Shown one piece after another: positions 36,380-44,522 of a stretch of DNA of 64,000 nt. A program made the translations under genes and the position numbers. This DNA is from CALJDF01 sp038121105. Its GTDB lineage: Bacteria; Pseudomonadota; Alphaproteobacteria; SHVP01. Location: contig JAYONB010000001.1 in NCBI GenBank assembly GCA_038121105.1, forward strand, positions 62,001 through 126,000. The letters run 5' to 3'. Numbering within the stretch: the first letter of the stretch is position 1; every line of letters begins with the position of its first letter. Under the pieces are notes generated by a model. That model ran no database searches and was not told the origin of the DNA. It saw nothing but the letters and a program-made list of their open reading frames with translations.

Positions 36380-37696
36380 GTGACACTCACATCCGAACAA
36401 TTCGTCGCCGCCGTCCGCGGCCATGAGCGGTTCCTGGCCGGGGCGATCGATGGTCATCGGGCCGAATTGGCGCGTGAGGACTTTTCGGGCCTTCGTTTTC
36501 GCAATCTCAAATTGAGCGGTGCACTGCTGGCTGGCACCAATTTTTCTCGCTGTTCCCTAAACGGGTGCGACTTCAGCGCCGCCGATTTGTTCGGTAGTAG
36601 CTTTGAGGCCGCGGAGGCCCAGGGCGCGAGCTTTGAGAGAAGCGACCTTCGCGGCGCCAACTTTAGAGGCGCCACCCTAATAGAGGCTAATTTCGAGGGG
36701 GCCGATCTTCGCCCAGGGCTCATGATCGGCGAAAAAGACGCGACCGCCGATTCGGCCGGGCTCTTTTCCGCAGATCGCGGCGCGAGCGCAGATTTGTCCG
36801 GCGCCGATCTTTCCGCGGCGTCCTTCGCCGGGGCGCAACTTCGCAAGGCGAATTTCAATAGCGCCAACCTTACCCACGCCAACCTTGCCGGTGCAGCGGC
36901 CCAGGGCGCCAGTTTCTGCGGCTCTGTCCTCAAAGGCACCAACTTGACCGGGGTCAAACTGGAAGGCGCAAATATCAGCCCCGGTACCGCCACCCTTCCC
37001 GACGAAATCCAAACAATCTTGCGGCGGCACGCCTTGTGGATCGATTCGTTCGGGGTAGACGGCGCGCGCGCCGACTTACGCAAGTTGGACCTCAGGAAAC
37101 ACGATCTTCGCGGTGTATACCTGAGCGGCGCTGATTTGCGCGGTGCCCGCTTGAACGGTGCCAACCTCGCGCACGCGCTTCTAACCTTGGCAGATTTGCG
37201 CGAAACCGATTTGGCCGACGCCGACCTCCGGGGCGCGGCGCTAAACGGTGCCAACCTGAATAGCGCCAACCTCGCCCGCGCACGACTAAGCGAAGCACGA
37301 GGCGACCCAATGGAAATGTTGGGCGCCAAGGGCGAAAAAACAGGTCAGCGGCAAAGAACACGCCTTGCAAAAACCGACCTCCGGAAAGCGCATCTTGATG
37401 CTGCGAAATTCCGCGAGGCCACCTTCAAAGCGGCGAACCTATCCGGGTCGACCTGTGACCGGGGGCAGTTCGCCGGGGCGAACTTTGAAAACGCTGACCT
37501 CTCGAAAAGCTCGCTTCGTCGGACGGATTTTTCGGATGCCAACCTCGTCGGTGCCAATCTCAACGGCGCCCACATGGACTTCGTACGGCTACGCAACGCC
37601 AATCTGACGAACGCCGATACAACCGATGCGGCACTTATCGGAGCGGATTTGACAGGCACCTCGCTCGCCCGTCAAAACGAGAAATTGACCTCCTAA
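36380..37696 (+). CDS. Pentapeptide-repeat protein, two-module type (PRP1)
   Basis: 438 residues with no signal peptide. It consists of right-handed quadrilateral beta-helix repeats (A[DN]LxG units such as GADLRGARLNGANLA) in two blocks, about residues 36-200 and 232-430. Each block opens with a linker: HERFLAGAIDGHRAEL at 15-30 and HALWIDSFGVDGARADL at 217-233. Both blocks are interrupted by a non-repeat loop (about 112-136 and 305-330). The architecture matches the protein at 47418. The start is a GTG with a GAGG at a rather long distance, so it is uncertain. The function is unknown; the proximity to motA/motB may be coincidental. Confidence 0.85.
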   Translation: MTLTSEQFVAAVRGHERFLAGAIDGHRAELAREDFSGLRFRNLKLSGALLAGTNFSRCSLNGCDFSAADLFGSSFEAAEAQGASFERSDLRGANFRGATLIEANFEGADLRPGLMIGEKDATADSAGLFSADRGASADLSGADLSAASFAGAQLRKANFNSANLTHANLAGAAAQGASFCGSVLKGTNLTGVKLEGANISPGTATLPDEIQTILRRHALWIDSFGVDGARADLRKLDLRKHDLRGVYLSGADLRGARLNGANLAHALLTLADLRETDLADADLRGAALNGANLNSANLARARLSEARGDPMEMLGAKGEKTGQRQRTRLAKTDLRKAHLDAAKFREATFKAANLSGSTCDRGQFAGANFENADLSKSSLRRTDFSDANLVGANLNGAHMDFVRLRNANLTNADTTDAALIGADLTGTSLARQNEKLTS

Positions 37697-37728
37697 CGAT
37701 CTCGAATCGAAGATCCCGTTCGGGCCGT

Positions 37729-38409
37729 GTGATAGATTTTGGGCTCGTGAGACGATCTCTGGACATATGCGACGCCAGCCCGCTGCCGATGATCGCCATT
37801 TGGCGGCTAAGGCTGTCCGACACGTTGGCCGCGCTTGAACGCAAAAGGGCCCGGACGTCGTTCTTCTATTCGAAAGTCTTTGCTTTTTTCGTCGTCTTGA
37901 ACATCGCGTGTTACTGGATCGCCATGGTGACGGCCTTTCCGGTCGTGACCTTCGGACCGGAACGTGGGCACTACTTTTTGGTTCAATTTCCGGTCGGGTT
38001 CCTGGGCGCGCTATTCGACTCGCTCTCGCTGTTCGTCACCGTTTACATGGTCCGGCGCGCCCTTCAGGCAACGACAAGCGCGTCGTACCTGGCCCATCTC
38101 AGTGTCGATCTTGGGATTGCGACCCTGGCGACGTTGTGGGTCCTTTTCGTATTTTCGCTGTCGGGGTGGTTAGTCAGTTTTGTTGGCGCCAATCCGGAGT
38201 CCTTGCTGGCTCGAAACGGCGCCTACCAAGACCGTCTAGTGCAGGCCTTGCAGGACCCGACCGGTCGAGAGGAAATCAAGAACATCTATTTCGGACTGCT
38301 TATGGGGCTATCGGCAATGTTGCCCACCCTCACGCACGTCTATTTGTCGATGCGGGCCGCCGGCACGGTAGCGCGGCGGACCGTCCTGGCATCGACCCGG
38401 CTCAGTTGA
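37729..38409 (+). CDS. Membrane protein of unknown function, four helices
   Basis: 226 residues with four hydrophobic segments (VFAFFVVLNIACYWIAMV; FLGALFDSLSLFVTVYMV; LGIATLATLWVLFVFSLSGW; LLMGLSAMLPTLTHVYL) and a soluble loop of about 45 residues before the last one. No motif was recognised. It begins with GTG at 37729, 32 bp after PRP1, so co-transcription is likely; a GTG at 37747 is an alternative start. The last 8 bp overlap the convergent spermidine-synthase-like gene. Confidence 0.65.
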   Translation: MIDFGLVRRSLDICDASPLPMIAIWRLRLSDTLAALERKRARTSFFYSKVFAFFVVLNIACYWIAMVTAFPVVTFGPERGHYFLVQFPVGFLGALFDSLSLFVTVYMVRRALQATTSASYLAHLSVDLGIATLATLWVLFVFSLSGWLVSFVGANPESLLARNGAYQDRLVQALQDPTGREEIKNIYFGLLMGLSAMLPTLTHVYLSMRAAGTVARRTVLASTRLS

Positions 38410-39958
38410 CCAGGAACTGAACCGGCAAGCCGTCGGCGAGATTGCGGCGCAAGCGCCGGTCGGCCGTCGAAAAAAGCACCTTGAAGACATTGTGCGCATC
38501 CGAGATCGGTTTTGCGCCTTGGATCATGGCACTATCGATCCGTTTTTGGTTCGCCGCGGCGGCGCCGAAGTCGCGGCGTAGAAACGACGGTAGCCGGACG
38601 GGTTTGAGTGCATCTGGGGCGCCGCGATCGACCCTGGTTGCGGCCAGGTAGGCCGCACCGTCGGGGGACCGGAACTCGAACAACGACGGGAAAACAGAAA
38701 GCACCGTGGCGCGGACCCGCTGGTTGGGCGCGTCGTTCTCGGAGTCAAAGAATGCGTTAATCACCAGCACGGACCGGTCGTTCATGCAGGCCGACAAATC
38801 GGCAAAGAACTCTTGGGTCATGAGATAATCTGGCGTGTTGTCGCCATGAAATAGGTCGACGACGGCCACGTCATACACTTTGCCGCAATGTCGAACGAAT
38901 GTTCTGGCATCTTCAATCCGCACATCAACGAGGGTTGGATCGAAGCCAAAGAATTCTTGGGCGGCGCGCAGCGAGTCTCCATTAATTTCCACGACCGTTA
39001 CATCGAGCCCGTCCGCTTCCAGATTACGCGGCACGATCCCGGCCCCCAGACCGAGGACCAGCGCATTCTTCGGGTCGGTGCGAAAGGCGTAGGGAATGGA
39101 CTCGAGAAAATAGGTGTAGAGCGAGAGCGACGTGCCGTCCCCCAACGCTCGGTTCTGAACCAATCCGTCCTGCAAAAAGGCGATCAGCGGCTTGGCACCT
39201 TCCGATTGCGGGATGATCTCGACGATTTTGATGTTGCCGAAGACCGACGTGTATTCCTTCTTGATCTCGAATTCGAAATTCGGTTCGCCCGCCACCGCAT
39301 AGAGGTATTGGCGTTGCCCGGCCATCAGGGCGCCGGCCAGCACCGCCGCGAGGGCCGTTCCGACACCAAGTAGGGCCCGTTGGCGTTTTGTGAGGGCGCG
39401 GGCGGCCACCACGTAAAGCAGGACCAGCGCACACAAAATCAGCGAGAGGAGCAAAATACCGGTGTAGTTGCGCATCAGCGGGATGAACACGAACGCTGTC
39501 ACAAGCACTCCGGCGACCGAGCCAATGGTGCTGACAAAGAACACGCGCCCGGCACCGGCATCGCCGCGATCGTCCTCGCGGCGTTGCAGCGCGACAAGCA
39601 ACGGATTCATGGCCGAAAGCGCGACCAAAGGAAAAGCAAGGAGGACGGCGCTGCCGATAAAGCTGGCAAAGACGAGGTTCGCACCGGTGAGAAGCGGGAA
39701 AAGGACCGGGTAAGCCAACGCGCCGAGCGCGATCGTGAGCGCAGCACTCGCGGGCGCGGCGAGGTACGCGAACTCCAATTCAGCGCGACTAAGACGTTTG
39801 CTGACGATGCTACCGCCGTAATACCCAACGGCTAGGAACGTCAGCGTGATCGACAAGATTGCAGCCCAGATGAATAGGCTAACGCCGAAATAGGGAGTCA
39901 GAATGCGGGACGTCAGAACCTCGAGCGCCAACACCGCAGCGCCGGTGAGGAAGATCAT
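38402..39958 (-). CDS. Membrane-anchored spermidine-synthase-like protein
   Basis: 518 residues. The first 210 form about seven hydrophobic helices, beginning FLTGAAVLALEVLTSRILTP, a pattern typical of fused spermidine-synthase-like membrane proteins. The C-terminal part is a Rossmann methyltransferase-like aminopropyltransferase domain with VLGLGAGIVPRNLEADG, VTVVEING and VAVVDLFHGDNTPDYLMTQEFF. The classical GGG(D/E)G of true spermidine synthases reads GLGAG here, so polyamine synthesis should not be assumed. The start at 39958 gives no cytoplasmic lead, which is normal for this family. Confidence 0.82.
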   Translation of the reverse strand: MIFLTGAAVLALEVLTSRILTPYFGVSLFIWAAILSITLTFLAVGYYGGSIVSKRLSRAELEFAYLAAPASAALTIALGALAYPVLFPLLTGANLVFASFIGSAVLLAFPLVALSAMNPLLVALQRREDDRGDAGAGRVFFVSTIGSVAGVLVTAFVFIPLMRNYTGILLLSLILCALVLLYVVAARALTKRQRALLGVGTALAAVLAGALMAGQRQYLYAVAGEPNFEFEIKKEYTSVFGNIKIVEIIPQSEGAKPLIAFLQDGLVQNRALGDGTSLSLYTYFLESIPYAFRTDPKNALVLGLGAGIVPRNLEADGLDVTVVEINGDSLRAAQEFFGFDPTLVDVRIEDARTFVRHCGKVYDVAVVDLFHGDNTPDYLMTQEFFADLSACMNDRSVLVINAFFDSENDAPNQRVRATVLSVFPSLFEFRSPDGAAYLAATRVDRGAPDALKPVRLPSFLRRDFGAAAANQKRIDSAMIQGAKPISDAHNVFKVLFSTADRRLRRNLADGLPVQFLVN

Positions 39959-40083
39959 GACCTCGTAGCGGATCGATGTGGTCAGGGGAGCCTCCCGATG
40001 CTCAATCGCTGTAGGTCAATCGGTTGATCTGCAAGCTGGAAAGACGATGCGCCTGGCGCCGGATAACGCGACCCTGTTCGAAA

Positions 40084-40161
40084 TGGGGTGAGCGAGGGGA
40101 CTTGAACCCCCGACCTCCGGGACCACAACCCGGCGCTCTAACCAACTGAGCTACGCTCACC
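40084..40161 (-). tRNA. tRNA-His (GTG)
   Basis: The minus strand gives the acceptor GTGAGCG/CGCTCAC with the extra G(-1) opposite C73, as required for histidine tRNAs, D arm GCTC/GAGC, anticodon stem CCGGG/CCCGG around loop TTGTGGT (anticodon GTG), T arm with TTCAAGT, and encoded CCA. Confidence 0.97.
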
Positions 40162-40422
40162 ACATATCTCGCCGGGTCGCACCCGGGTGGCTTGTTTTGC
40201 CGCACCCGTTGGTACCCGTCAAGAAACGCTTGCGCCAATTCGGCGAAGAAGGACCGGGTTGCTGATGACCGCCTGTAAGGAAGACCTGTTGAGCAGGAAT
40301 TGAACGCCCAAGCATGGGCCCTTCGCGTCTGGCGTTCGGCGATTACGACATCGATCCCGCGCTTACGGGAGTGGGCTTTGCGACGATCGTACCGGAACGC
40401 TCGAAATCTCCGATCAAGGCCG

Positions 40423-40596
40423 GTGGACGGTTTGATCCAGGCCCGCACCGCAGTGTTCACCTTCGAGGAGGTCTTCACCGCCAATGCCAATGGCGACTGG
40501 CACGGGTTCGTCAGCGTTGTTTTTCTCGCCCCATACAATCGCTACGCGGCTTTCGACTTCGTCGAACTCAGCTTGGTCGAATTGGGGCTGTCCTAG
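40423..40596 (+). CDS. Uncertain short ORF, possibly the 3' end of a frameshifted gene
   Basis: From 40453 to the TAG at 40596 this frame has strong GC-rich third positions and a protein-like sequence (FTFEEVFTANANGDWHGFVS...). Just upstream, codons in another frame (from the ATG at 40314: GPSRLAFGDYDIDPALTG...) look equally plausible, ending near 40460. Joining them would need one frameshift. No family was recognised. The rest of the 40162-40592 gap holds nothing I can identify. Chance coding-like composition is possible. Confidence 0.25.
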   Translation: MDGLIQARTAVFTFEEVFTANANGDWHGFVSVVFLAPYNRYAAFDFVELSLVELGLS

Positions 40597-41753
40597 CCGA
40601 AGTGCTTATTCAGTCGGCGAAGCGCCTCGTCGAGGGTCGCGTCTTCCTTGCAAAAACAGAACCGGGCGAAATGCATGGGGCCGTCCCCGCCCATGTAGAA
40701 AGCGCTGACCGGGACGCCGGTGACCCCAGCCTCAACCGTGATATGTCGGCAGAACTCTTCATCGGTACCGGTGAACCCTAGCGGGCGAAAATCGGCATTG
40801 AGGAAATAGGTGCCCTTGCATGGCGCCACGGCAAAACCGATGTCGGCAAGGCCCTGCGCAAGGCGGTCCCGGGTCGCCTGCATGTCGTTACTAAGACCGG
40901 CGAAATACGCGTCGTCCTTGTTGAGGCCATAGGCTACAGCGTGCTGCAGATTTGGTGGTGTGGTGAAAGTGAGAAACTGGTGCGCTTTAGCGATCGGCGC
41001 CATGACCTCCGGCGATGCCGTGCCATAGCCAACCTTCCACCCGGTCAGCGAAAAGGTCTTCCCCGACGAGCCGATGCGGATGCACCGATCGCGCATGCCC
41101 GGCAAGGTCATCAGCGGGATGTGAGGCGTGTCGTCGAAGACGATGTGCTCGTAGACCTCGTCACAAATGGCGTAGCAATCGTGTTCGGCAACCAGCTTGG
41201 CCACCGCTTCGAGCTCCGCGCGGGTAAACACCTTGCCAGCCGGGTTCAAAGGCGAATTCAGCAGGATTGCCTTGGTCTTTGGCCCGAACGCCGCAGTCAA
41301 TTCTTCCAAGGGCACGCGCCAATCGGGCGGTTGCAGCCGAACCAGTTTGACGGTCGCCCCGGCCAGCCGGGCGATCGGAATGTAGGAATCGTAAAGGGGC
41401 TCGAACATGATGATTTCGTCACCCCGGTCCAACAACCCGAACAACGCCGCGGCAAGCACCTCGGTCGCCCCCGAGGCGACAATTGTCTCGCGTTGCCAGT
41501 CCGCGTCGATGTCATAGAACCGCTTGTCGTGCGCCGCGATCGCCTGGCGGAGCTCCGGAATACCCATCATGGGTGGATACTGATTGGAGGCGTTGTCGAG
41601 CGCGTCGTGCGCCACGGCACGGACATCATCGGGCCCATTCCCGTCCGGGAACCCCTGCCCTAGGTTGACCGATTCGTGTTCGATCGCGAGGCGCGACATC
41701 ACTTCAAAGACCGTCGTCCCGAACGACGACAGAACGCTATTGGTGGATTGCAT
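40593..41753 (-). CDS. PLP-dependent aminotransferase, class I/II
   Basis: Fold-type I aminotransferase, 386 residues. Conserved elements are VNLGQGFPDGNGP, SGATEVLAAALFGLL, the NSPLNPAG asparagine motif, AICDEVYEHI, the PLP lysine in SSGKTFSLTGWKVGY and the C-terminal arginine in HFARFCFCKED. The sequence style recalls methionine/kynurenine-type (YbdL-like) aminotransferases, but specificity is not certain. The ATG at 41753 is chosen over a much longer frame that runs through the neighbouring gene. Confidence 0.9.
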   Translation of the reverse strand: MQSTNSVLSSFGTTVFEVMSRLAIEHESVNLGQGFPDGNGPDDVRAVAHDALDNASNQYPPMMGIPELRQAIAAHDKRFYDIDADWQRETIVASGATEVLAAALFGLLDRGDEIIMFEPLYDSYIPIARLAGATVKLVRLQPPDWRVPLEELTAAFGPKTKAILLNSPLNPAGKVFTRAELEAVAKLVAEHDCYAICDEVYEHIVFDDTPHIPLMTLPGMRDRCIRIGSSGKTFSLTGWKVGYGTASPEVMAPIAKAHQFLTFTTPPNLQHAVAYGLNKDDAYFAGLSNDMQATRDRLAQGLADIGFAVAPCKGTYFLNADFRPLGFTGTDEEFCRHITVEAGVTGVPVSAFYMGGDGPMHFARFCFCKEDATLDEALRRLNKHFG

Positions 41754-41776
41754 CGAACTTCCTATTGCCTTCGTTC

Positions 41777-42316
41777 TTAAACCCAGCGCCGAACACGACC
41801 GCAATACGCGCTGTATTTGTCGCCGAAAAGGTCTTCCAAATAGGCCTCTTCGCGGATCACCACGCCGAAATGGATGATCAGCATCGCCGGCACCGCGGCA
41901 ATGACGACCCAAGGCAGGTTCGCCCCCAACCCAAGCCCGATCAGCATGAGTAAAGTGCCGAGATAGAGCGGATTGCGGGTACGTTTGAACGGACCGGTCT
42001 CGACCAGCTTGGACGGCATGTGGTTTGGGTCGGGCGAGCTGGCAGCCTTGCGAAAGGCCTGCATCGCCATCATCGATAACGACACCCCCGCGACAAAGAG
42101 CACAAAACCGATCCCCACGCCGAACCACCGCAACCCGAAGGACAGCGGCCAGACGAATTGTTCCAGGCTCGCGCCCCCGAGGACGGCAACCAAAAAAACG
42201 GCCGGCGGCTGAGCCACAAACTTGGGCAGCTTGAGCTCACCGATCTCGTCTTCTTCAAGGGGGTGGGCGCTGGAATAATCCGTATCCCAGCCCGGGCGTT
42301 TGCGTCGAAAAATCAT
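41777..42316 (-). CDS. Isoprenylcysteine carboxyl-methyltransferase-like membrane protein
   Basis: 179 residues with four or five hydrophobic segments. It carries the ICMT/PEMT-type end: GPFKRTRNPLYLG, then IREEAYLEDLFGDKYSAYCGRVRRW. Bacterial members methylate unknown lipids or small molecules. The first 30 residues are charged and cytoplasmic. It lies 23 bp upstream of the aminotransferase. Confidence 0.85.
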   Translation of the reverse strand: MIFRRKRPGWDTDYSSAHPLEEDEIGELKLPKFVAQPPAVFLVAVLGGASLEQFVWPLSFGLRWFGVGIGFVLFVAGVSLSMMAMQAFRKAASSPDPNHMPSKLVETGPFKRTRNPLYLGTLLMLIGLGLGANLPWVVIAAVPAMLIIHFGVVIREEAYLEDLFGDKYSAYCGRVRRWV

Positions 42317-42552
42317 CGCGCGATCCTATAGCTCATTGCGGCAGACAAATCGCCTCCTCTTCGTCCTCGCGATTGGTTTGCTTTGCCGAAACAAAGCCAA
42401 CTCGCGCAGTTTTCCTGGCATCATGCTCTTTCAGATGGCGACGATCAGGCCTGGGGTCCAATCACGAGCTTGGTCCCCGTCGTCACAATCAATGTCCCCA
42501 CCGCGCGGAGATGCGCTATAGGAGGCGACCGCCCGAAAGAGGAGTCCAATCC

Positions 42553-43713
42553 ATGCAACTCGCGCAACGTATGTCACAACTGGGGACCGAGACCGCCTTC
42601 GAGGTCCTGGCGCGTGCAGAGGCGCTTCGAGCACAGGGCAAGGACGTCATCAACTTGGGCATCGGCCAGCCCGACTTCCCAACCCCACCCCACATCGTCG
42701 AGGCAGCGGCCAAGGCGCTGAAAGACGGGCATCACGGCTACACCCCGGCCAACGGGATCGTGCCGCTGCGCGAGGCCGTCGCCGCCGACGTCCTGAAGTA
42801 CCGCCAGGTCGAGATCAACCCGGACAACCTCGTGATCATGCCCGGCGGCAAGCCAACGATGTTTTTCTCCATCCTGATGTTCGGCGAACCCGGCGCTGAA
42901 ATCATGTACCCGAACCCCGGCTTTCCAATCTACGAATCGGTGATCCGGTTCTCCGGCGCGACACCCGTGCCGATCGAATTGCATGAGGCCACCGGCTTTT
43001 CGTTCTCCGCCGACGAGGTGCTGGGACGGATCACCGACAAGACCCGCCTGATCATCGTGAATACGCCCGCCAACCCCACCGGCGGCATCGTATCGACAGG
43101 AGAATTAGATAAATTTACCAATGGTTTAGAGAACTTTCCTCATGTAACTGTTTTATCCGACGAGATCTATTCTCGGATGCTCTACGACGGCCATACCCAT
43201 AAATCGCTCCTGTCCTACCCGGCATTGCGCGACCGCCTGATCGTTCTCGACGGCTGGTCGAAAACCTATGCCATGACCGGCTGGCGTCTGGGTTGGAGCC
43301 TTTGGCCGGACACTCTGGCCCCCCTCGCCGCCAAGCTCGCGGTTAATGACCATTCCTGCGTGAACGCAGCGACCCAATGGGCGGGCATTGCCGCGCTGGA
43401 AGGCCCCCAGGAGGCGGTCGACGACATGGTGCGCGCCTTTGACGAGCGGCGCCGGTTGATCGTCGGCAAACTCAACGCCCTACCCGGTTTTTCTTGCGTG
43501 ACCCCATTAGGCGCTTTTTATGCCTTCCCGAACATCACAGGGACCGGCAAGTCAGCCGGAGAGCTACAGGACGCAATGCTCAACGAGGCGAATGTCGCCA
43601 CCGTGGCGGGCACCAGTTTCGGCGCACTCGGCGAAGGTTATGTGCGTTTTTCGTATGCCGCATCCGCCCCGCAAATCGAAGAGGCGATGGCCCGCATCGC
43701 CAAGATTCTTTAG
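42553..43713 (+). CDS. PLP-dependent aminotransferase, aspartate-aminotransferase type
   Basis: 386 residues: INLGIGQPDFPTPPHI near the N-terminus, GYTPANGIVPLREAV, VNTPANPTGG, SDEIYSRMLY, the PLP lysine in DGWSKTYAMTGWRLGW and the substrate-binding Arg in GYVRFSYA. The frame is open upstream, but the ATG at 42553 has GAGGAG at 8 bp. Positions 43091-43160 have markedly AT-rich codon use (three TTA leucines, GTA, ACT, CAT) inside a gene whose other codons end in G or C. The SDR gene follows after 2 bp. Confidence 0.92.
   Translation: MQLAQRMSQLGTETAFEVLARAEALRAQGKDVINLGIGQPDFPTPPHIVEAAAKALKDGHHGYTPANGIVPLREAVAADVLKYRQVEINPDNLVIMPGGKPTMFFSILMFGEPGAEIMYPNPGFPIYESVIRFSGATPVPIELHEATGFSFSADEVLGRITDKTRLIIVNTPANPTGGIVSTGELDKFTNGLENFPHVTVLSDEIYSRMLYDGHTHKSLLSYPALRDRLIVLDGWSKTYAMTGWRLGWSLWPDTLAPLAAKLAVNDHSCVNAATQWAGIAALEGPQEAVDDMVRAFDERRRLIVGKLNALPGFSCVTPLGAFYAFPNITGTGKSAGELQDAMLNEANVATVAGTSFGALGEGYVRFSYAASAPQIEEAMARIAKIL
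43091..43160 (+). other. AT-rich island inside an aminotransferase gene
   Basis: About 33% G+C by hand count (23 of 70) against well over 60% in the flanks. The reading frame is unbroken, and the encoded stretch (TGELDKFTNGLENFPHVTVL) lies in the surface region before the PLP-binding SDEIY motif. Confidence 0.7.
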
Positions 43714-43715
43714 CC

Positions 43716-44522
43716 ATGACCGGCCGCGTTGCAGGCCGCACCGCTTTGGTGATCGGTGGCGGCGGCAACATCGGCGGTGCCACAGCCGCAGCGCTTGCGC
43801 GCGAGGGCGCCCAGGTGGTTGTTACCGGGCGGGACGCCGAAAAAGGCACCGCACGCGCCAAATCGATTCAAGATACTGGCGGCAACGCACGGTTCGTGTC
43901 CCACGAGGTCACCGACCGCGATGCCTGGCCAGCGTTATTTACTGACGTTCGCGACCATGAGGGCGGCCCCGATATTGTGGTGTGCAGTGCCGGCAAAGCC
44001 TTTCTCGCCGCGTTCGAGCGCAGCACTGTCCAAGACCTGACGGACGCACTCGCGGTCAATGTGGAAGGCGTTTTTCTTGCGGCCAAAGAAGCCTTCGGGG
44101 CATGGCGCGCCACCGGTAAAGGCGGCAACTTCATTGCGATCTCAGGCGTCAACGGCCTGCGGGGAGCACCCAATGCGAGCGTGCATTCCGCCACCAAGGG
44201 CGGAATGACCGGACTGGTTCGCGGCTTGGCCGAAGAGGGGCGCACGATCGGCGTCTCTGCCAACACCATCCACCCCTCCCTTACTTGGCCGGGCGGCCAG
44301 CCACCCGCCAAAGCGGTCGAGATTTTTGGCGCGGATCGGCTCGCGGGCCACATGGCCAATACCAGAGCTATCACGCCGATGGGCCGAATAGGCGAACCGG
44401 AAGACATCGCCGAAGCTATCCTGTTGCTGGCTGAGCAGACCCGACCCGTGATTACAGGACAGCAAATTGCTGTTGATGGCGGGCGAACGGCGGGCGAGTT
44501 TCGGCGCAAGACGGCGTCTTAG
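43716..44522 (+). CDS. SDR-family protein with altered catalytic residues
   Basis: 268 residues with the classical short-chain dehydrogenase layout: nucleotide motif GGGGNIGGATAAALA, VCSAGKAF in the NNAG position, LAVNVEGVF (Asn115) and a C-terminal VDGGRTAGEF. The catalytic block ISGVNGLRGAP...SVHSATKGG aligns with the FabG-type block so that Gly144 replaces the serine (Ser143 is one place early) and His157 replaces the tyrosine; Lys161 is kept. It may be a non-oxidoreductase family member or use another proton donor. It is co-transcribed with the aminotransferase. Confidence 0.85.
   Translation: MTGRVAGRTALVIGGGGNIGGATAAALAREGAQVVVTGRDAEKGTARAKSIQDTGGNARFVSHEVTDRDAWPALFTDVRDHEGGPDIVVCSAGKAFLAAFERSTVQDLTDALAVNVEGVFLAAKEAFGAWRATGKGGNFIAISGVNGLRGAPNASVHSATKGGMTGLVRGLAEEGRTIGVSANTIHPSLTWPGGQPPAKAVEIFGADRLAGHMANTRAITPMGRIGEPEDIAEAILLLAEQTRPVITGQQIAVDGGRTAGEFRRKTAS

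Noticed and set aside
40002..40538. Minus-strand open frame over tRNA-His
   Set aside because: It runs through the tRNA gene and shows no protein-like pattern.
41754..42128. Upstream extension of the aminotransferase at 40593
   Set aside because: It is the antisense-free shadow of the isoprenylcysteine-methyltransferase-like gene in another frame; the true start at 41753 matches the family.
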